A stretch of DNA of 64,000 nt from the NCBI RefSeq assembly GCF_009725235.1, contig NZ_WJFC01000048.1, forward strand, positions 8,980 through 72,979. The letters run 5' to 3'. Shown here in pieces: positions 53,826 through 62,495 of the stretch (within the stretch, counting starts at the first letter, position 1; each line of letters begins with the position of its first letter). The position numbers and the translations under genes were made by a program. The DNA comes from Scytonema sp. UIC 10036 (GTDB lineage: Bacteria; Cyanobacteriota; Cyanobacteriia; Cyanobacteriales; Nostocaceae). A model generated the notes under the pieces. It did no database searches. It saw nothing but the letters and a program-made list of their open reading frames with translations, and was not told the origin of the DNA.

Positions 53826-54140
53826 CTAGTCTCGACGGGCACTACGTATACTCCGAGCAAGTTGCTGTTCCATTCTTTCTAGTTGTTGTCTTTCTTGACG
53901 AGTGAGTCTTCCATCTCGCAGAAAGCGTCTTTTTGTCGCTTCAAGAGCCACTTGTTGGCGTTGAATATCTCTCTGTTCTGAACGATTTATTGTAGTATAC
54001 CTTACGTTTTCAACTCTTACATTACGCCGATATTGTTGAGGATAAGAATCTCTGCGATTGTAAACCTCACCAGCAGAAGCTACTCCGGGAAAGAAAATTG
54101 TTGCAACGCATAGAGCTGCGAAAGTAAACTGTTTCTTCAT
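53826..54140 (-). CDS. Exported Arg/Gln-rich small protein
   Basis: A 104-residue protein. A signal peptide (MKKQFTFAALCVATIFFPGVASA) precedes a mature region that is highly charged and helical (RSEQRDIQRQQVALEATKRRFLRDGRLTRQERQQLERMEQQLARS). The mature part superficially resembles periplasmic Spy/CpxP-like helical proteins but lacks LTxxQ repeats. It lies 52 bases downstream of the adaptor gene on the same strand. Function is unknown. Confidence 0.6.
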   Translation of the reverse strand: MKKQFTFAALCVATIFFPGVASAGEVYNRRDSYPQQYRRNVRVENVRYTTINRSEQRDIQRQQVALEATKRRFLRDGRLTRQERQQLERMEQQLARSIRSARRD

Positions 54141-54192
54141 TTGTCAATCCTCTTTATATATTTTTTCCCATTATGAAAACCAATCTTGAGAA

Positions 54193-55776
54193 TTAGCGAA
54201 AACCGCCTCTACGACCACCTCCCATTCCTCCACCAAAACCCAATCCGGGTACGAGTGAGGGATTGCCAGCCTGAGATCTACGTGGAGTACTAATGACAAC
54301 TTTCTCATCACCCTGCAATCCAGAACGTACTTCGGTTTTGTTATTAACCGTCACACCTGTGTCGATGGGTGTGAATCTAGGTCTCCCATTCTCCCTGATA
54401 ACTAACACCCCCGTTTCATTCTCTTGACGCACGATCGCAACTGTTGGTATCACGAGTGCATTGTTTAATTCACCAACATTGAACTCCACATCCACATTCA
54501 TTCCGGGAAGAAGTTTTTGAGAGTTCTGAAGAATATCCGCTCTCACTTCAATGCTGGTAACATTTGAAGTCACAGTTGCTAAAGCTGCAGTTTGAGCAAC
54601 TTTTCCTTTAAAAGTTTGTCCTTTAAAGGCATCGGCTTTAAGAGTGACAGATTGTCCTAAACGAATCTTGGCGATATCAGTTTCAGCTACATTTGCTACA
54701 ACTTGATAGGTAGATGCAAGTGATAAAATTGAGGAAGAAGTCGCTGAAGATACATCACTACCCGAAGTTGTTGGAGTGACAAAGTCGCCCGGATCGGCAT
54801 ACTTTTTTGTCACAATCCCGCTAAAGGGAGCACGAATCACCATGTCTTCTATTTGTGTTTGAACCTCTCGAAGTGTACCCTGCGCTTGAACAACTTGAGC
54901 GCGAGCTTGGTCGATATCTTCTTGGCGACTTCCTGCTTGAGCAAGAGCTAGAGCTTGTTGTGCCTCTTCAACTTGGGCACGCGCTTGATTAACTTCCTCT
55001 GCCTGATATCCGTTGTTTTGCTTGGCAAGTTCTTGTTGTGCCACAGCTAAACTTGCTTTGGTTTGCTCTAGATTATCTCTTGCATTGCGCTCTTCAGCCA
55101 AAGCTTCGTCATAAGTGTCACGAGATACCGCACCTTCTTCAAATGGGCTTTGCAACCGCTTCACCCGTGCTTGTGCCAAATTGAACCGAGACTGGGCTTG
55201 CGCTATCAGTGCTTCGTTTTTCTTAACTTCCGCTTGGGCTTTGGCAATGTCTTCCGGACGATTACCTGCTTCTAATCGTTTCAAGTTCGCTTGTGTTTCG
55301 CGCATGCGAGCTTGTGCTTGGGCAATTTCTTGGGGGCGATTACCCGCCATGACTTTTTTAAGGTTTGCTTGAGCTGAAGTGACTTGCCCTTTGGCTTGCA
55401 GTAGCTGTCCTTGAAAGTTAGAGTCATCCATGTAGGCTAAGATTTGTCCTTCTTTGACATAATCCCCCTCTTCTACAAGTAACTTTTTCAGTCGCCCCGA
55501 ACTTTTCGGGCTAACATTGGTCGATTGTTTGGGTTGAATGGTACCGTTAGCAGCGATCGTAATTGGTAAACTGGCTCTCTCAACGGAAACAGTTTGTAAT
55601 TTGCGTCGCGCTTCTTGGCGTTGAACCACAACTAATTGACTGTAAGCAACATAGGTTCCTCCCCCTAACGCAGTTAAAATCAGTAAACCAACTAGCCATT
55701 TTGTCAACCATTGGTTTACAGGGCTTTTTTTGAAAGGGGTGGAGGTTACAGGCTGGATTGAATCAAATGATGCCAT
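54193..55776 (-). CDS. HlyD/RND-type periplasmic adaptor protein
   Basis: A 527-residue membrane-fusion protein. One N-terminal membrane helix (WLVGLLILTALGGGTYVAY), a lipoyl-like barrel (GTIQPKQSTNVSPKSSGRLKKLLVEEGDYVKEGQILAYMD), a long AQ-rich alpha-hairpin, the second lipoyl half, and a C-terminal beta-barrel follow. The tail is Gly/Arg-rich (GLGFGGGMGGGRRGG). Such adaptors link an inner-membrane RND or MacB pump to TolC, but no pump gene is in this window. It is downstream of the repeat lipoprotein. Confidence 0.93.
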   Translation of the reverse strand: MASFDSIQPVTSTPFKKSPVNQWLTKWLVGLLILTALGGGTYVAYSQLVVVQRQEARRKLQTVSVERASLPITIAANGTIQPKQSTNVSPKSSGRLKKLLVEEGDYVKEGQILAYMDDSNFQGQLLQAKGQVTSAQANLKKVMAGNRPQEIAQAQARMRETQANLKRLEAGNRPEDIAKAQAEVKKNEALIAQAQSRFNLAQARVKRLQSPFEEGAVSRDTYDEALAEERNARDNLEQTKASLAVAQQELAKQNNGYQAEEVNQARAQVEEAQQALALAQAGSRQEDIDQARAQVVQAQGTLREVQTQIEDMVIRAPFSGIVTKKYADPGDFVTPTTSGSDVSSATSSSILSLASTYQVVANVAETDIAKIRLGQSVTLKADAFKGQTFKGKVAQTAALATVTSNVTSIEVRADILQNSQKLLPGMNVDVEFNVGELNNALVIPTVAIVRQENETGVLVIRENGRPRFTPIDTGVTVNNKTEVRSGLQGDEKVVISTPRRSQAGNPSLVPGLGFGGGMGGGRRGGFR

Positions 55777-55793
55777 AGAAGTTTCTCTTGTCC

Positions 55794-56366
55794 CTACTCT
55801 CTAGACGGAGGACGTGGTGGAATCCCCAACGCATTGGTTAATTCTTCCTCTGTTACCCCCAGCTTTGCAGCACCCCCTTTGATATCAAGGCGCGGGCGGC
55901 GAGGTTTATCTTGGCTTGATGGATCTATGGGATTGGTGGGCACTCCTACAGCTTCCTTTAACTTTGCTTCAGTCACTCCCAATTTCTTGGCTGCTTCGGT
56001 AAAATTTGGACGCGGTGGTAGCCCCAATGCGTTAACCAATTGTGCTTCAGTGACACCCAACTTTGCTGCAGCACCTTTAATATCAAAACGAGGACGGCGC
56101 GGACGCCCATTTTCATTGGGCTGAGTATCAGAGGCAGGCACGCCTAAAGCTTCTTTCAATTGTGCTTCAGTGACTCCTAACTTTTGAGCAGCTTCAGCAA
56201 AATTTGGGCGGAATCGTTCCCTTCTCCTTGGTTGTTCGTTAGGTTGAGATGAATCCTGTGCTATTAGATTGGAATTATTTGCTGTTGAACTATCGGCACC
56301 TGCCAAACCGCACGCACCAATTAGAATAGGAATAGTCGCTAAAGCTAACAAGCGATGAATTTTCAT
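55794..56366 (-). CDS. Lipoprotein with four helical repeats
   Basis: A 190-residue lipoprotein with lipobox LIGAC. It carries four copies of a motif built around AAxKLGVTEAQLKEALG, alternating as type A (PNFxEAAxKLGVTE) and type B (DIKGxAAKLGVTE), so an A-B pair has been duplicated. Linkers are Pro/Arg-rich. No enzymatic motif is present; a periplasmic binding or structural role is likely. It is 17 bases upstream of the adaptor gene and is divergent from the two-component system. Confidence 0.7.
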   Translation of the reverse strand: MKIHRLLALATIPILIGACGLAGADSSTANNSNLIAQDSSQPNEQPRRRERFRPNFAEAAQKLGVTEAQLKEALGVPASDTQPNENGRPRRPRFDIKGAAAKLGVTEAQLVNALGLPPRPNFTEAAKKLGVTEAKLKEAVGVPTNPIDPSSQDKPRRPRLDIKGGAAKLGVTEEELTNALGIPPRPPSRE

Positions 56367-56563
56367 AAAAAGTTTCTTAGTACGTAGAAAGAATGTGTTG
56401 ATATTTTTATTAAGCTTGCCTTAAATGACAGCTTGCCGCGCATCTAAATTACAGTTTTGTAATTTAAGTCAGTAGTAAAAGTGTGCTAGAAGTTATATCA
56501 ATTAGAAAAAAATTTGACAGCTATTTAGGTAAGAATACGGCAGTATAAAAATTTCTTAATCCA

Positions 56564-56590
56564 AAATCTAAAATCTAAAATCTAAAATTA
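56564..56590. repeat. AAATCTA heptamers before the response regulator
   Basis: Four AAAATCT/CAAAATC units end immediately before the ATG of the response regulator gene. They replace any Shine-Dalgarno sequence. Confidence 0.8.
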
Positions 56591-56591
56591 T

Positions 56592-57266
56592 ATGAACGTT
56601 CTGTTTGTTGAAGATGAGTCAAAGATTGCCAACTTTGTTCAAGCTGGGTTAAAAGAACAGGGATTTGTCGTTGATTATTGTGATAATGGTGATGAGGGAT
56701 ACATTCGAGCCATGGAGAATCAATACGATGCCCTCGTACTTGATATTATGGTACCGGGTAAGGATGGGCTTTCTATCCTTAAACATTTGCGTCGGGCAGG
56801 ACGGAATGTACCAGTGATTCTACTGACAGCTCGTAATGAACTGGATGACAGGCTTGAAGGTCTCTATCTCGGTGCAGATGACTATATTGCCAAACCGTTT
56901 TACGTGGAAGAGTTGGTTGCTCGCATTCACGCTGTTATCCGTCGAAGTACTGGCGATCGCCAAAACTTACTTTGCGTTGGTTCTATCAAATTGGATCGCA
57001 TTACGCGAGAAGTCACTTGCAATCAGCAGGTTGTGGAACTGACGACTCGCGAGTTCAACCTCTTGGAATACTTGATGCGTTCTCCCGGAAGAGTTCTTAC
57101 TCGCACGCAAATTTTAGAACACGTTTGGGGATATGATTTTAACCCCAATACTAATGTAGTTGATGTGTGTATTCAAAGAATCCGCAAAAAAATAGACCCG
57201 CTTGGGGGAGCGGATGGAATTGAAAGTGTCCGGGGAGTTGGGTATCGTTTTTGTAAGCCAGAGTAG
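56592..57266 (+). CDS. OmpR/PhoB-family response regulator
   Basis: A 224-residue regulator. The receiver has Asp51 in LVLDIMVPGKDG, Thr in LLTAR and Lys in YIAKPFY. The winged-helix domain reads ELTTREFNLLEYLMRSPGRVLTRTQILEHVWGYDF...VDVCIQRIRKKI. It is followed after 5 bases by its cognate sensor kinase. The pair diverges from the repeat lipoprotein and adaptor genes, which may be its targets, as for metal- or envelope-stress two-component systems. Confidence 0.95.
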   Translation: MNVLFVEDESKIANFVQAGLKEQGFVVDYCDNGDEGYIRAMENQYDALVLDIMVPGKDGLSILKHLRRAGRNVPVILLTARNELDDRLEGLYLGADDYIAKPFYVEELVARIHAVIRRSTGDRQNLLCVGSIKLDRITREVTCNQQVVELTTREFNLLEYLMRSPGRVLTRTQILEHVWGYDFNPNTNVVDVCIQRIRKKIDPLGGADGIESVRGVGYRFCKPE

Positions 57267-57271
57267 CGATC

Positions 57272-58774
57272 GTGCAGTTTCGTTCATTTCGTCTCCGAAT
57301 TGCTTTATTATCTGCTGCGCTTGCTGGCAGTACCCTCATTGGATTTGGGGTAACTGCTTGGTTGCAAATCTCTGATGCCAAACGCAGTCGTCTTGATGCA
57401 CAGTTGGAAAATCGCCTATTTCTAGTAGCTAGCCCGCGATTTTTCAATCGCTGGCAGTCTTATGAAACTTTTATACAACGCGAATTAAAAACTGATGCGG
57501 AAACACCTGTTGCTCTTTTGGTGATGGAGAAAGATGGTACTATTTTATACCAATCACATTCGTGGTGGGTTGAATTGAAAACTAATAACTTGTGGTCTCC
57601 TCGTCCCCATTTTTTTCGTGTCCCTCCACCTCCGGATAGGCGAAGTCCTTCAGAAAGAGAAAAACAACCTCCACCAGAAAAATTGCGATCGCCAAAAGCG
57701 GCTGCTTTCTCGTCACCGCGTTATCGTCGTCCTTTAGGTGAACCGCCTCCCCCGCCGCGATTTGCTACCCAACAAACGAAAGAAGGAACTTGGCGTGTTG
57801 GTGCAGTCACTTTTCCTCACGCCTTAGTTGCGATCGCAGTCAGCTTAAACGCTGTCGATCGAGAAATGATTGCCATCAGAAATATTTTCCTAGTATCCAT
57901 ACCAGGTGCGCTTCTTTTAGTTGCTGGAGGTGCGTGGTTAATTTCTGGCAGTGCGTTACGTCCCATTGAGAGATTAAACAAAGCAATTGAGCAGGTGACT
58001 GTCAACGGGTTGGATCGAAGAGTTCCTATCGGTACAACAGATGTTGAATTTGTCAAGTTAATTCAAGTTTTTAACCAAATGTTGGAACGTCTCGAACGCA
58101 GTTTCCTACAAGCGTCTCGTTTTAGTGCTGATGCTGCCCACGAATTGAAAACCCCACTTGCCATTTTACAAGGAGAATTAGAACAGACTTTGCAACAAGC
58201 AGAACCAGGTTCTCAGATACAGCAAAGTTTGAGTAATTTGCTAGATGAGGTACGGCGTTGTAGTGGAATTGTGCGGAAACTGCTACTGTTATCTCTAGCC
58301 GATACCGGACAAATGAGTTTGCATCGAGTAGAAGTCAATATCTCTCAACTTCTGCTGGAGATGACGGAAGATATAGAATTGCTGGCACCTCACTTAAATG
58401 TTCAAACGGAAATCACTTCTGAATTGCGTACTTGGGGCGATCGCGATTTACTCACTCAAATTTTACAAAACCTGCTGAGTAACGCCATCAAGTATAATCT
58501 CCCAGATGGCTGGATCAAAATTCACGGTTACCAGCAAGCAGGAATTGTGTTAGTCACTATTAGTAATTCTTCTCAAGACATTCCACCGAGCGATCGCGAA
58601 CGGATTTTTGACCGTTTCTATCGCGGCGATCCCGCCAGAACGCGCAAAGTTGATGGTGTAGGATTGGGGTTGAGTTTAGCAAGGGAAATTGCGAGATACC
58701 ATGGTGGCTACTTAAAACTCGATCCAACACCAGTTGGTCAGACTGCTTTTACTTTGCGTTTGCCAAAAATATAA
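57272..58774 (+). CDS. Membrane sensor histidine kinase paired with OmpR-type regulator
   Basis: A 500-residue kinase starting at GTG. One N-terminal helix (RIALLSAALAGSTLIGFGVTAW), a periplasmic domain with a long Pro/Arg-rich insert (RVPPPPDRRSPSEREKQPPPEK, about 115-165), a second helix (IPGALLLVAGGAWLI), a HAMP domain, HisKA with SADAAHELKTPLAIL (His290), and HATPase_c (NLLSNAIKYN, GVGLGLSLAREI). Phosphate is passed to the upstream regulator. The proline-rich periplasmic loop is unusual and might contact the cell wall. Confidence 0.93.
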   Translation: MQFRSFRLRIALLSAALAGSTLIGFGVTAWLQISDAKRSRLDAQLENRLFLVASPRFFNRWQSYETFIQRELKTDAETPVALLVMEKDGTILYQSHSWWVELKTNNLWSPRPHFFRVPPPPDRRSPSEREKQPPPEKLRSPKAAAFSSPRYRRPLGEPPPPPRFATQQTKEGTWRVGAVTFPHALVAIAVSLNAVDREMIAIRNIFLVSIPGALLLVAGGAWLISGSALRPIERLNKAIEQVTVNGLDRRVPIGTTDVEFVKLIQVFNQMLERLERSFLQASRFSADAAHELKTPLAILQGELEQTLQQAEPGSQIQQSLSNLLDEVRRCSGIVRKLLLLSLADTGQMSLHRVEVNISQLLLEMTEDIELLAPHLNVQTEITSELRTWGDRDLLTQILQNLLSNAIKYNLPDGWIKIHGYQQAGIVLVTISNSSQDIPPSDRERIFDRFYRGDPARTRKVDGVGLGLSLAREIARYHGGYLKLDPTPVGQTAFTLRLPKI

Positions 58775-59837
58775 GATTTGCTAATAGTTATTTTATAATT
58801 AAGTTGACATTGAAGAAAGGTTTGATAAAATTTAGGCAACCTTTGCAACATATGAGTATTTCCAACACTCGTTTGACTCACGTTATTTGTTAGAGTCAAT
58901 GCTGTTGCTAGGTTCTGTGGTCTTAAGCTTTATTCTACCAACAGAATTTAAATGTTTCCTTAAGATACAGAATTTGAGAGTTATACTGCATTACTCCCTT
59001 CCCGCTCTAAAATGCCACTATTTGTAGTAGGTTGGGCACTGCCCCGGCCTACACCCATAGGTCATCTTCTAGGGGGAAGGGAGTCACTGGAAATTAATAG
59101 CAATAAAAGGAGATGTGCCACAATACCAAATTTTTCCAATTAAATGTCAATTTTTCAAAAATTTTGAATAAGTTCTTTAAAATATTAGATAAAAAATAAT
59201 GAAAGAATGATTATGACATAGTAAAAAATAAAAGACAACTGAGTTATTTGCCAATAATCACTCAACCGCTTGCTTTAAATACAGGCAGATATGAGGAGTA
59301 GAGAATGATTTTCAGTTAGCAAAAGCTACATTTTGAAGCTTTTTATTTTTGAAATTTTTCTACAAAAAACTGCTGAAGTAGTCTGTCACTTGTTAAAGAA
59401 AGACTGCTGCCAGCAGTCAGTATTGTCAGATTTTAAGACAAAAAGAAGTATAGGTGTGCTCTGCGATACGATAAGGTAAGACCTAAAGTGTATTTAGGTC
59501 GAAAAATAAAATAAACGCGTAGCAACTCTATTAGCTCTTGTGCGACTCTCATCTGGAACAGCACAATTACCTTCTGTTGCCCAGAATAGCTGATTTCTTA
59601 AAATAAAATTAGAGCAAGAGCAAGAGGCAACAAGGTTGGGTTACTGGGGAAACAGCTTTCTACCAAAGCCGCTATCTGTATAAAGCCTAAAGGAAACAGG
59701 GGCAAATAAGAAAAAAGAGGTAAAATATAGAAGAAGGATAAAATACTTTAAGTTTCATTTCCTACTTATTACTTTTACCTTTGACTCAAAACGAACATTT
59801 CTGATAAATTTATCAAATTTGTAATTAAGAGGTATAA
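58775..59837. other. Long intergenic region with an 11-bp-arm palindrome
   Basis: More than 1 kb without a convincing gene. ACTCCCTTCCC (58993-59003) and GGGAAGGGAGT (59074-59084) bound a 92-base palindromic element that also contains a GTAGG/CCTAC pair. The region 59100-59600 is AT-rich. The stretch 59600-59715 is richer in G and purines, with several short complementary segments, and could encode a structured RNA, but I cannot name one. Confidence 0.6.
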
Positions 59838-60512
59838 ATGAATATATCGGCTTTTAACAAAGAAAAAAATCAATACAGATTAATTAAAGAAAAAGACAAA
59901 TCAAATTGGCAGAGTGATAATAGAGAGAATAGTACAAACTTTTCAGACATGACATTTGATAAGTATATTTTTGGGAATTCCGATAGAGGCCGAGTCGCTA
60001 TTTTTATAGATGGAGCCAACTTATTTCATGCAGGTTTACAACTGAACATTGAAATTGATTATGCAAAATTGCTTTGTTGTTTAACGGAGAATGCAAGGCT
60101 TTTGCGTGCTTTTTTCTACACGGGTGTCGATCGCAATAATGAGAAACAACAGGGTTTTTTACTCTGGATGCGGCGAAATGGCTATCGTGTAGTCAGTAAA
60201 GATCTTGTTCTACTTCCCGATGGTTCTAAAAAAGCCAATTTGGACGTAGAAATTGCTGTGGATATGCTAAATTTAGCTCCTTATTATGACACCGCTGTAT
60301 TGGTGAGTGGTGATGGAGATTTAGCATACGCTGTTAATGCTCTCACTTACCAGGGAATTCGAGTTGAAGTTGTTAGCATACGGGCAATGACAAGCGATAG
60401 TTTAATTGATGTTGCTGACTACTTTGTTGACATAGAGCATCTCAAACAATACATACAAAAAGATTCAAATTCTTGCTATAGTTACCGCCCATTGTCGAAT
60501 TCTAATTTCTGA
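59838..60512 (+). CDS. NYN-domain (LabA/DUF88-like) protein
   Basis: A 224-residue protein. After a 50-residue charged leader comes the NYN ribonuclease-like fold: RVAIFIDGANLFHAGLQL (first Asp), a middle KANLDVEIAVDMLNL with Asp, and DTAVLVSGDGDLAYAVNAL with the acidic pair. LabA-type proteins in cyanobacteria affect circadian output and may act on RNA. All acidic NYN residues are present, so nuclease activity is possible. It stands alone, with a strong hairpin downstream. Confidence 0.88.
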   Translation: MNISAFNKEKNQYRLIKEKDKSNWQSDNRENSTNFSDMTFDKYIFGNSDRGRVAIFIDGANLFHAGLQLNIEIDYAKLLCCLTENARLLRAFFYTGVDRNNEKQQGFLLWMRRNGYRVVSKDLVLLPDGSKKANLDVEIAVDMLNLAPYYDTAVLVSGDGDLAYAVNALTYQGIRVEVVSIRAMTSDSLIDVADYFVDIEHLKQYIQKDSNSCYSYRPLSNSNF

Positions 60513-60635
60513 TTTCTCGCTAGCAGCAGCTCCTACAACTCCTTGCTTTTCTCTGCTATTCAGGAAGCAACAGCTAACATATATACTCCCCTTTAAGTAG
60601 AAAGAGATCGTTAAACGGAAAATATGCTGCTTAGC

Positions 60636-60666
60636 AAAACCCGGTTTTCCAAAGAAACCGGGTTTT
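60636..60666 (+). terminator. Strong terminator hairpin after NYN gene
   Basis: AAAACCCGGTTT (60636-60647) pairs perfectly with AAACCGGGTTTT (60655-60666) over a 7-base loop, ending in four T. It lies 124 bases after the stop. It is the clearest intrinsic terminator-like structure in the window. Confidence 0.75.
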
Positions 60667-60739
60667 AATATGTCATGGTCAGTGAGTTATTAATTATACT
60701 GAAAGCTTTATAGTTAGCAAACAAGACTGTTGAAGCATA

Positions 60740-60970
60740 CATCTCAAGCCAATACTGCGTAGGTTTTGCATAAAAATACGAAATTACGTAGGTTGGGGAG
60801 CCAGATCTGATAGCGAAGCGTGGCGCGAATGCGCCATAGGAGGGTTTCCCTCCGCACCTTTACTGGCGTTTGAGGAACGAAACCCAACATTTATCAGCAT
60901 TTGTTGGGTAACGCTCGTGCTCAACCCAACCTATTATTTCCCAAAACCTACGTAGTATTGCATCTCAAGC
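60740..60970. mobile_element. 211-bp MITE with 19-bp TIRs and 10-bp target duplication
   Basis: CATCTCAAGC occurs at 60740-60749 and again at 60961-60970. Between them, the left end CAATACTGCGTAGGTTTTG (60750-60768) is the reverse complement, 18 of 19 bases, of the right end CAAAACCTACGTAGTATTG (60942-60960). No open frame lies inside; nested ACGTAGGTTGGG/CCCAACCT arms give a long hairpin. This is a non-autonomous transposon. A 10-bp duplication points to an IS4/ISAs1-like mobiliser. Confidence 0.92.
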
Positions 60971-61336
60971 GAGAGTCCTTCATATCTACTTAACTTACGG
61001 TATATAAATTTTTTTTAGAAAAGTTTAAAAATTTGGACGATCGCGTCAATAAGATTGTTACGATTAACCATAATATCAGTTGAATAGAGAAAAATATACA
61101 AATAAGGTTGTGATGATGAATCAGTGAAATTCCGGAAAGCAAGGAAAAGCCTGAAAAACAAGTAGAACTACGGTTTTAGATGTTGCAATCGATATATTAG
61201 TATTTGTATGAATAATAAGTAAATACTGAGCCTTAAATTTAGACGTATAGTCCTTATTTTCTAACTTCCAGCGCCGAGCGATCTCTCTGATAGCAGACTG
61301 AATGTCTTTATTTCTGAATCCTAGATAACAAAAGGA
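60971..61336. other. AT-rich intergenic stretch
   Basis: About 365 bases between the MITE and the small membrane gene. A minus-strand frame of 79 codons (61121-61360) has some coding-like character (IQSAIREIARRWKLENKDY) but no start context and overlaps the next gene, so it is not called. No repeat or RNA structure was recognised. Confidence 0.4.
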
Positions 61337-61621
61337 GTGTCTACAGTGAATAAGATGCAAATTGCATTGGTTATTACTTACCTTTTTATGACTGGCTATT
61401 TTTTTATCAACTGGTTAAGATTTAGTCTCAGCCATCCCCATTCTTCCCCAGAAGATAAATTCTTATCATTCATTATGTTTATTATCACAACTGCTTTATG
61501 GCCTTTTGTGATTCCTCTGTCTTGCCTAAAGATGGTGAAGACAAGGAAAGTAGAGTTTAGTACGGTTATTCCCATTCTTGTTATGGTTTCTGCGTTTAGT
61601 CTTGCATTCTACATGAGCTAA
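61337..61621 (+). CDS. Small membrane protein (94 aa)
   Basis: The frame starts at GTG (61337); a later in-frame GTG or the ATG of MQIALV (codon 7) are alternatives. It has three hydrophobic helices: IALVITYLFMTGYFFINWL, FIMFIITTALWPFVIPL and VIPILVMVSAFSLAFYM. No conserved catalytic motif is visible. It is probably an inner- or thylakoid-membrane protein of unknown role. Confidence 0.6.
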   Translation: MSTVNKMQIALVITYLFMTGYFFINWLRFSLSHPHSSPEDKFLSFIMFIITTALWPFVIPLSCLKMVKTRKVEFSTVIPILVMVSAFSLAFYMS

Positions 61622-61812
61622 GTTTTACAGGTGTATAGATTCTATTGAACGCAATCTGTTTTGTGTTTATACTATGTTATGGTAAGTTTTGTATAAACAG
61701 TAAAAAAAATTAACATTTAAAAAAGTTCCTCTTTTTTGACTCGGCTTCTCGGATGTGTTGATTAAGCTCTCAATTACAATGAGTGAAGTTGTTGTGATTT
61801 TGGGATAGAGGC

Positions 61813-62109
61813 ATGAGAGTTTGGCTGGCTTGCTTTCTGGTACTGTTTGCTTTAGCAGAGTTTTTTGACTGGATTAAAGAATTTCAGTTGCCTCTACCGA
61901 TATATATTTTGGGAGGGGCATTTTTAGCGGTTGCGTCCAACTACGACAAACTTTTTGAATCCTACTTTAGTCATGCTATTGGTGAAGCGACTTTAGAACA
62001 GCCTCCCCAACCCCACTTAGATTCGTCACTTGAAGAATATCCTTATTCCATCTCCCCTAAGAATTCTCCCGCTCTTCAAAATTCTCAGAAATCTGAAATA
62101 GAAAGTTAA
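61813..62109 (+). CDS. Small membrane protein (98 aa)
   Basis: Two hydrophobic segments near the N-terminus (WLACFLVLFALAEFF and PIYILGGAFLAVASNY) are followed by a soluble, Ser/Pro/Glu-rich tail of about 50 residues. The ATG is in a plausible context. The style matches conserved cyanobacterial small membrane proteins, but no named family was recognised. Confidence 0.65.
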   Translation: MRVWLACFLVLFALAEFFDWIKEFQLPLPIYILGGAFLAVASNYDKLFESYFSHAIGEATLEQPPQPHLDSSLEEYPYSISPKNSPALQNSQKSEIES

Positions 62110-62245
62110 TTGCTGTTACGTGGTGCGTGTCAACATGCTGGGCTTTCGCTACATCAAGTGCAAAGACGCTATATGCTGAGCATATGGAGTCTTAGCCCTT
62201 ATAGGCGAAATAGGAATTCCTCACTCCCCGTCAAAGCACGTCAGC
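62110..62245. other. Intergenic spacer
   Basis: A 136-base gap between the small membrane gene and the 53-residue ORF. It contains several self-complementary CAGCAT/ATGCTG segments (for example near 62143 and 62176) that may form hairpins. No gene is visible. Confidence 0.4.
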
Positions 62246-62407
62246 ATGGCTTTAGAAAGTTTGGAAGTTGGAAACTCTCCAGTTAATGTTATGCATCGAT
62301 ATCAAGTTGCTGTTGTTTCTCACGGCAGTCCGCAACGTGAGGACATCGAAGCATTCCGGGAACAGTTTATCAATGGGTTGGGCTACTGTCCTCAAACTCT
62401 GGCTTGA
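62246..62407 (+). CDS. Very small hypothetical protein (53 aa)
   Basis: The frame begins ATGGCTTTAGAAAGT and ends TGA. It reads MALESLEVGNSPVNVMHRYQ and then VAVVSHGSPQREDIEAFREQ and FINGLGYCPQTLA. The amino-acid mix is protein-like: a beta-strand-like segment followed by an amphipathic helix. It has no membrane helix. No clear ribosome site lies before it. It might be a complete small protein or a surviving N-terminal fragment. No family is recognised. Confidence 0.45.
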   Translation: MALESLEVGNSPVNVMHRYQVAVVSHGSPQREDIEAFREQFINGLGYCPQTLA

Positions 62408-62495
62408 TACCGTGTAATACCACAACTTAGCTTGAGCATATCGGCAAAACTATAACAACGTTTTTTATAGTAGTTTTCATGAATATTATCTTATC

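Noticed and set aside
53597..53860. An 87-codon minus-strand frame over the 24-base repeats
   Set aside because: It translates the tandem repeat (SFSFPGCT units) and overlaps the small exported-protein gene.
61121..61360. A 79-codon minus-strand frame
   Set aside because: It overlaps the start of the plus-strand membrane gene and has no start context or recognisable motif, despite a short coding-like segment.
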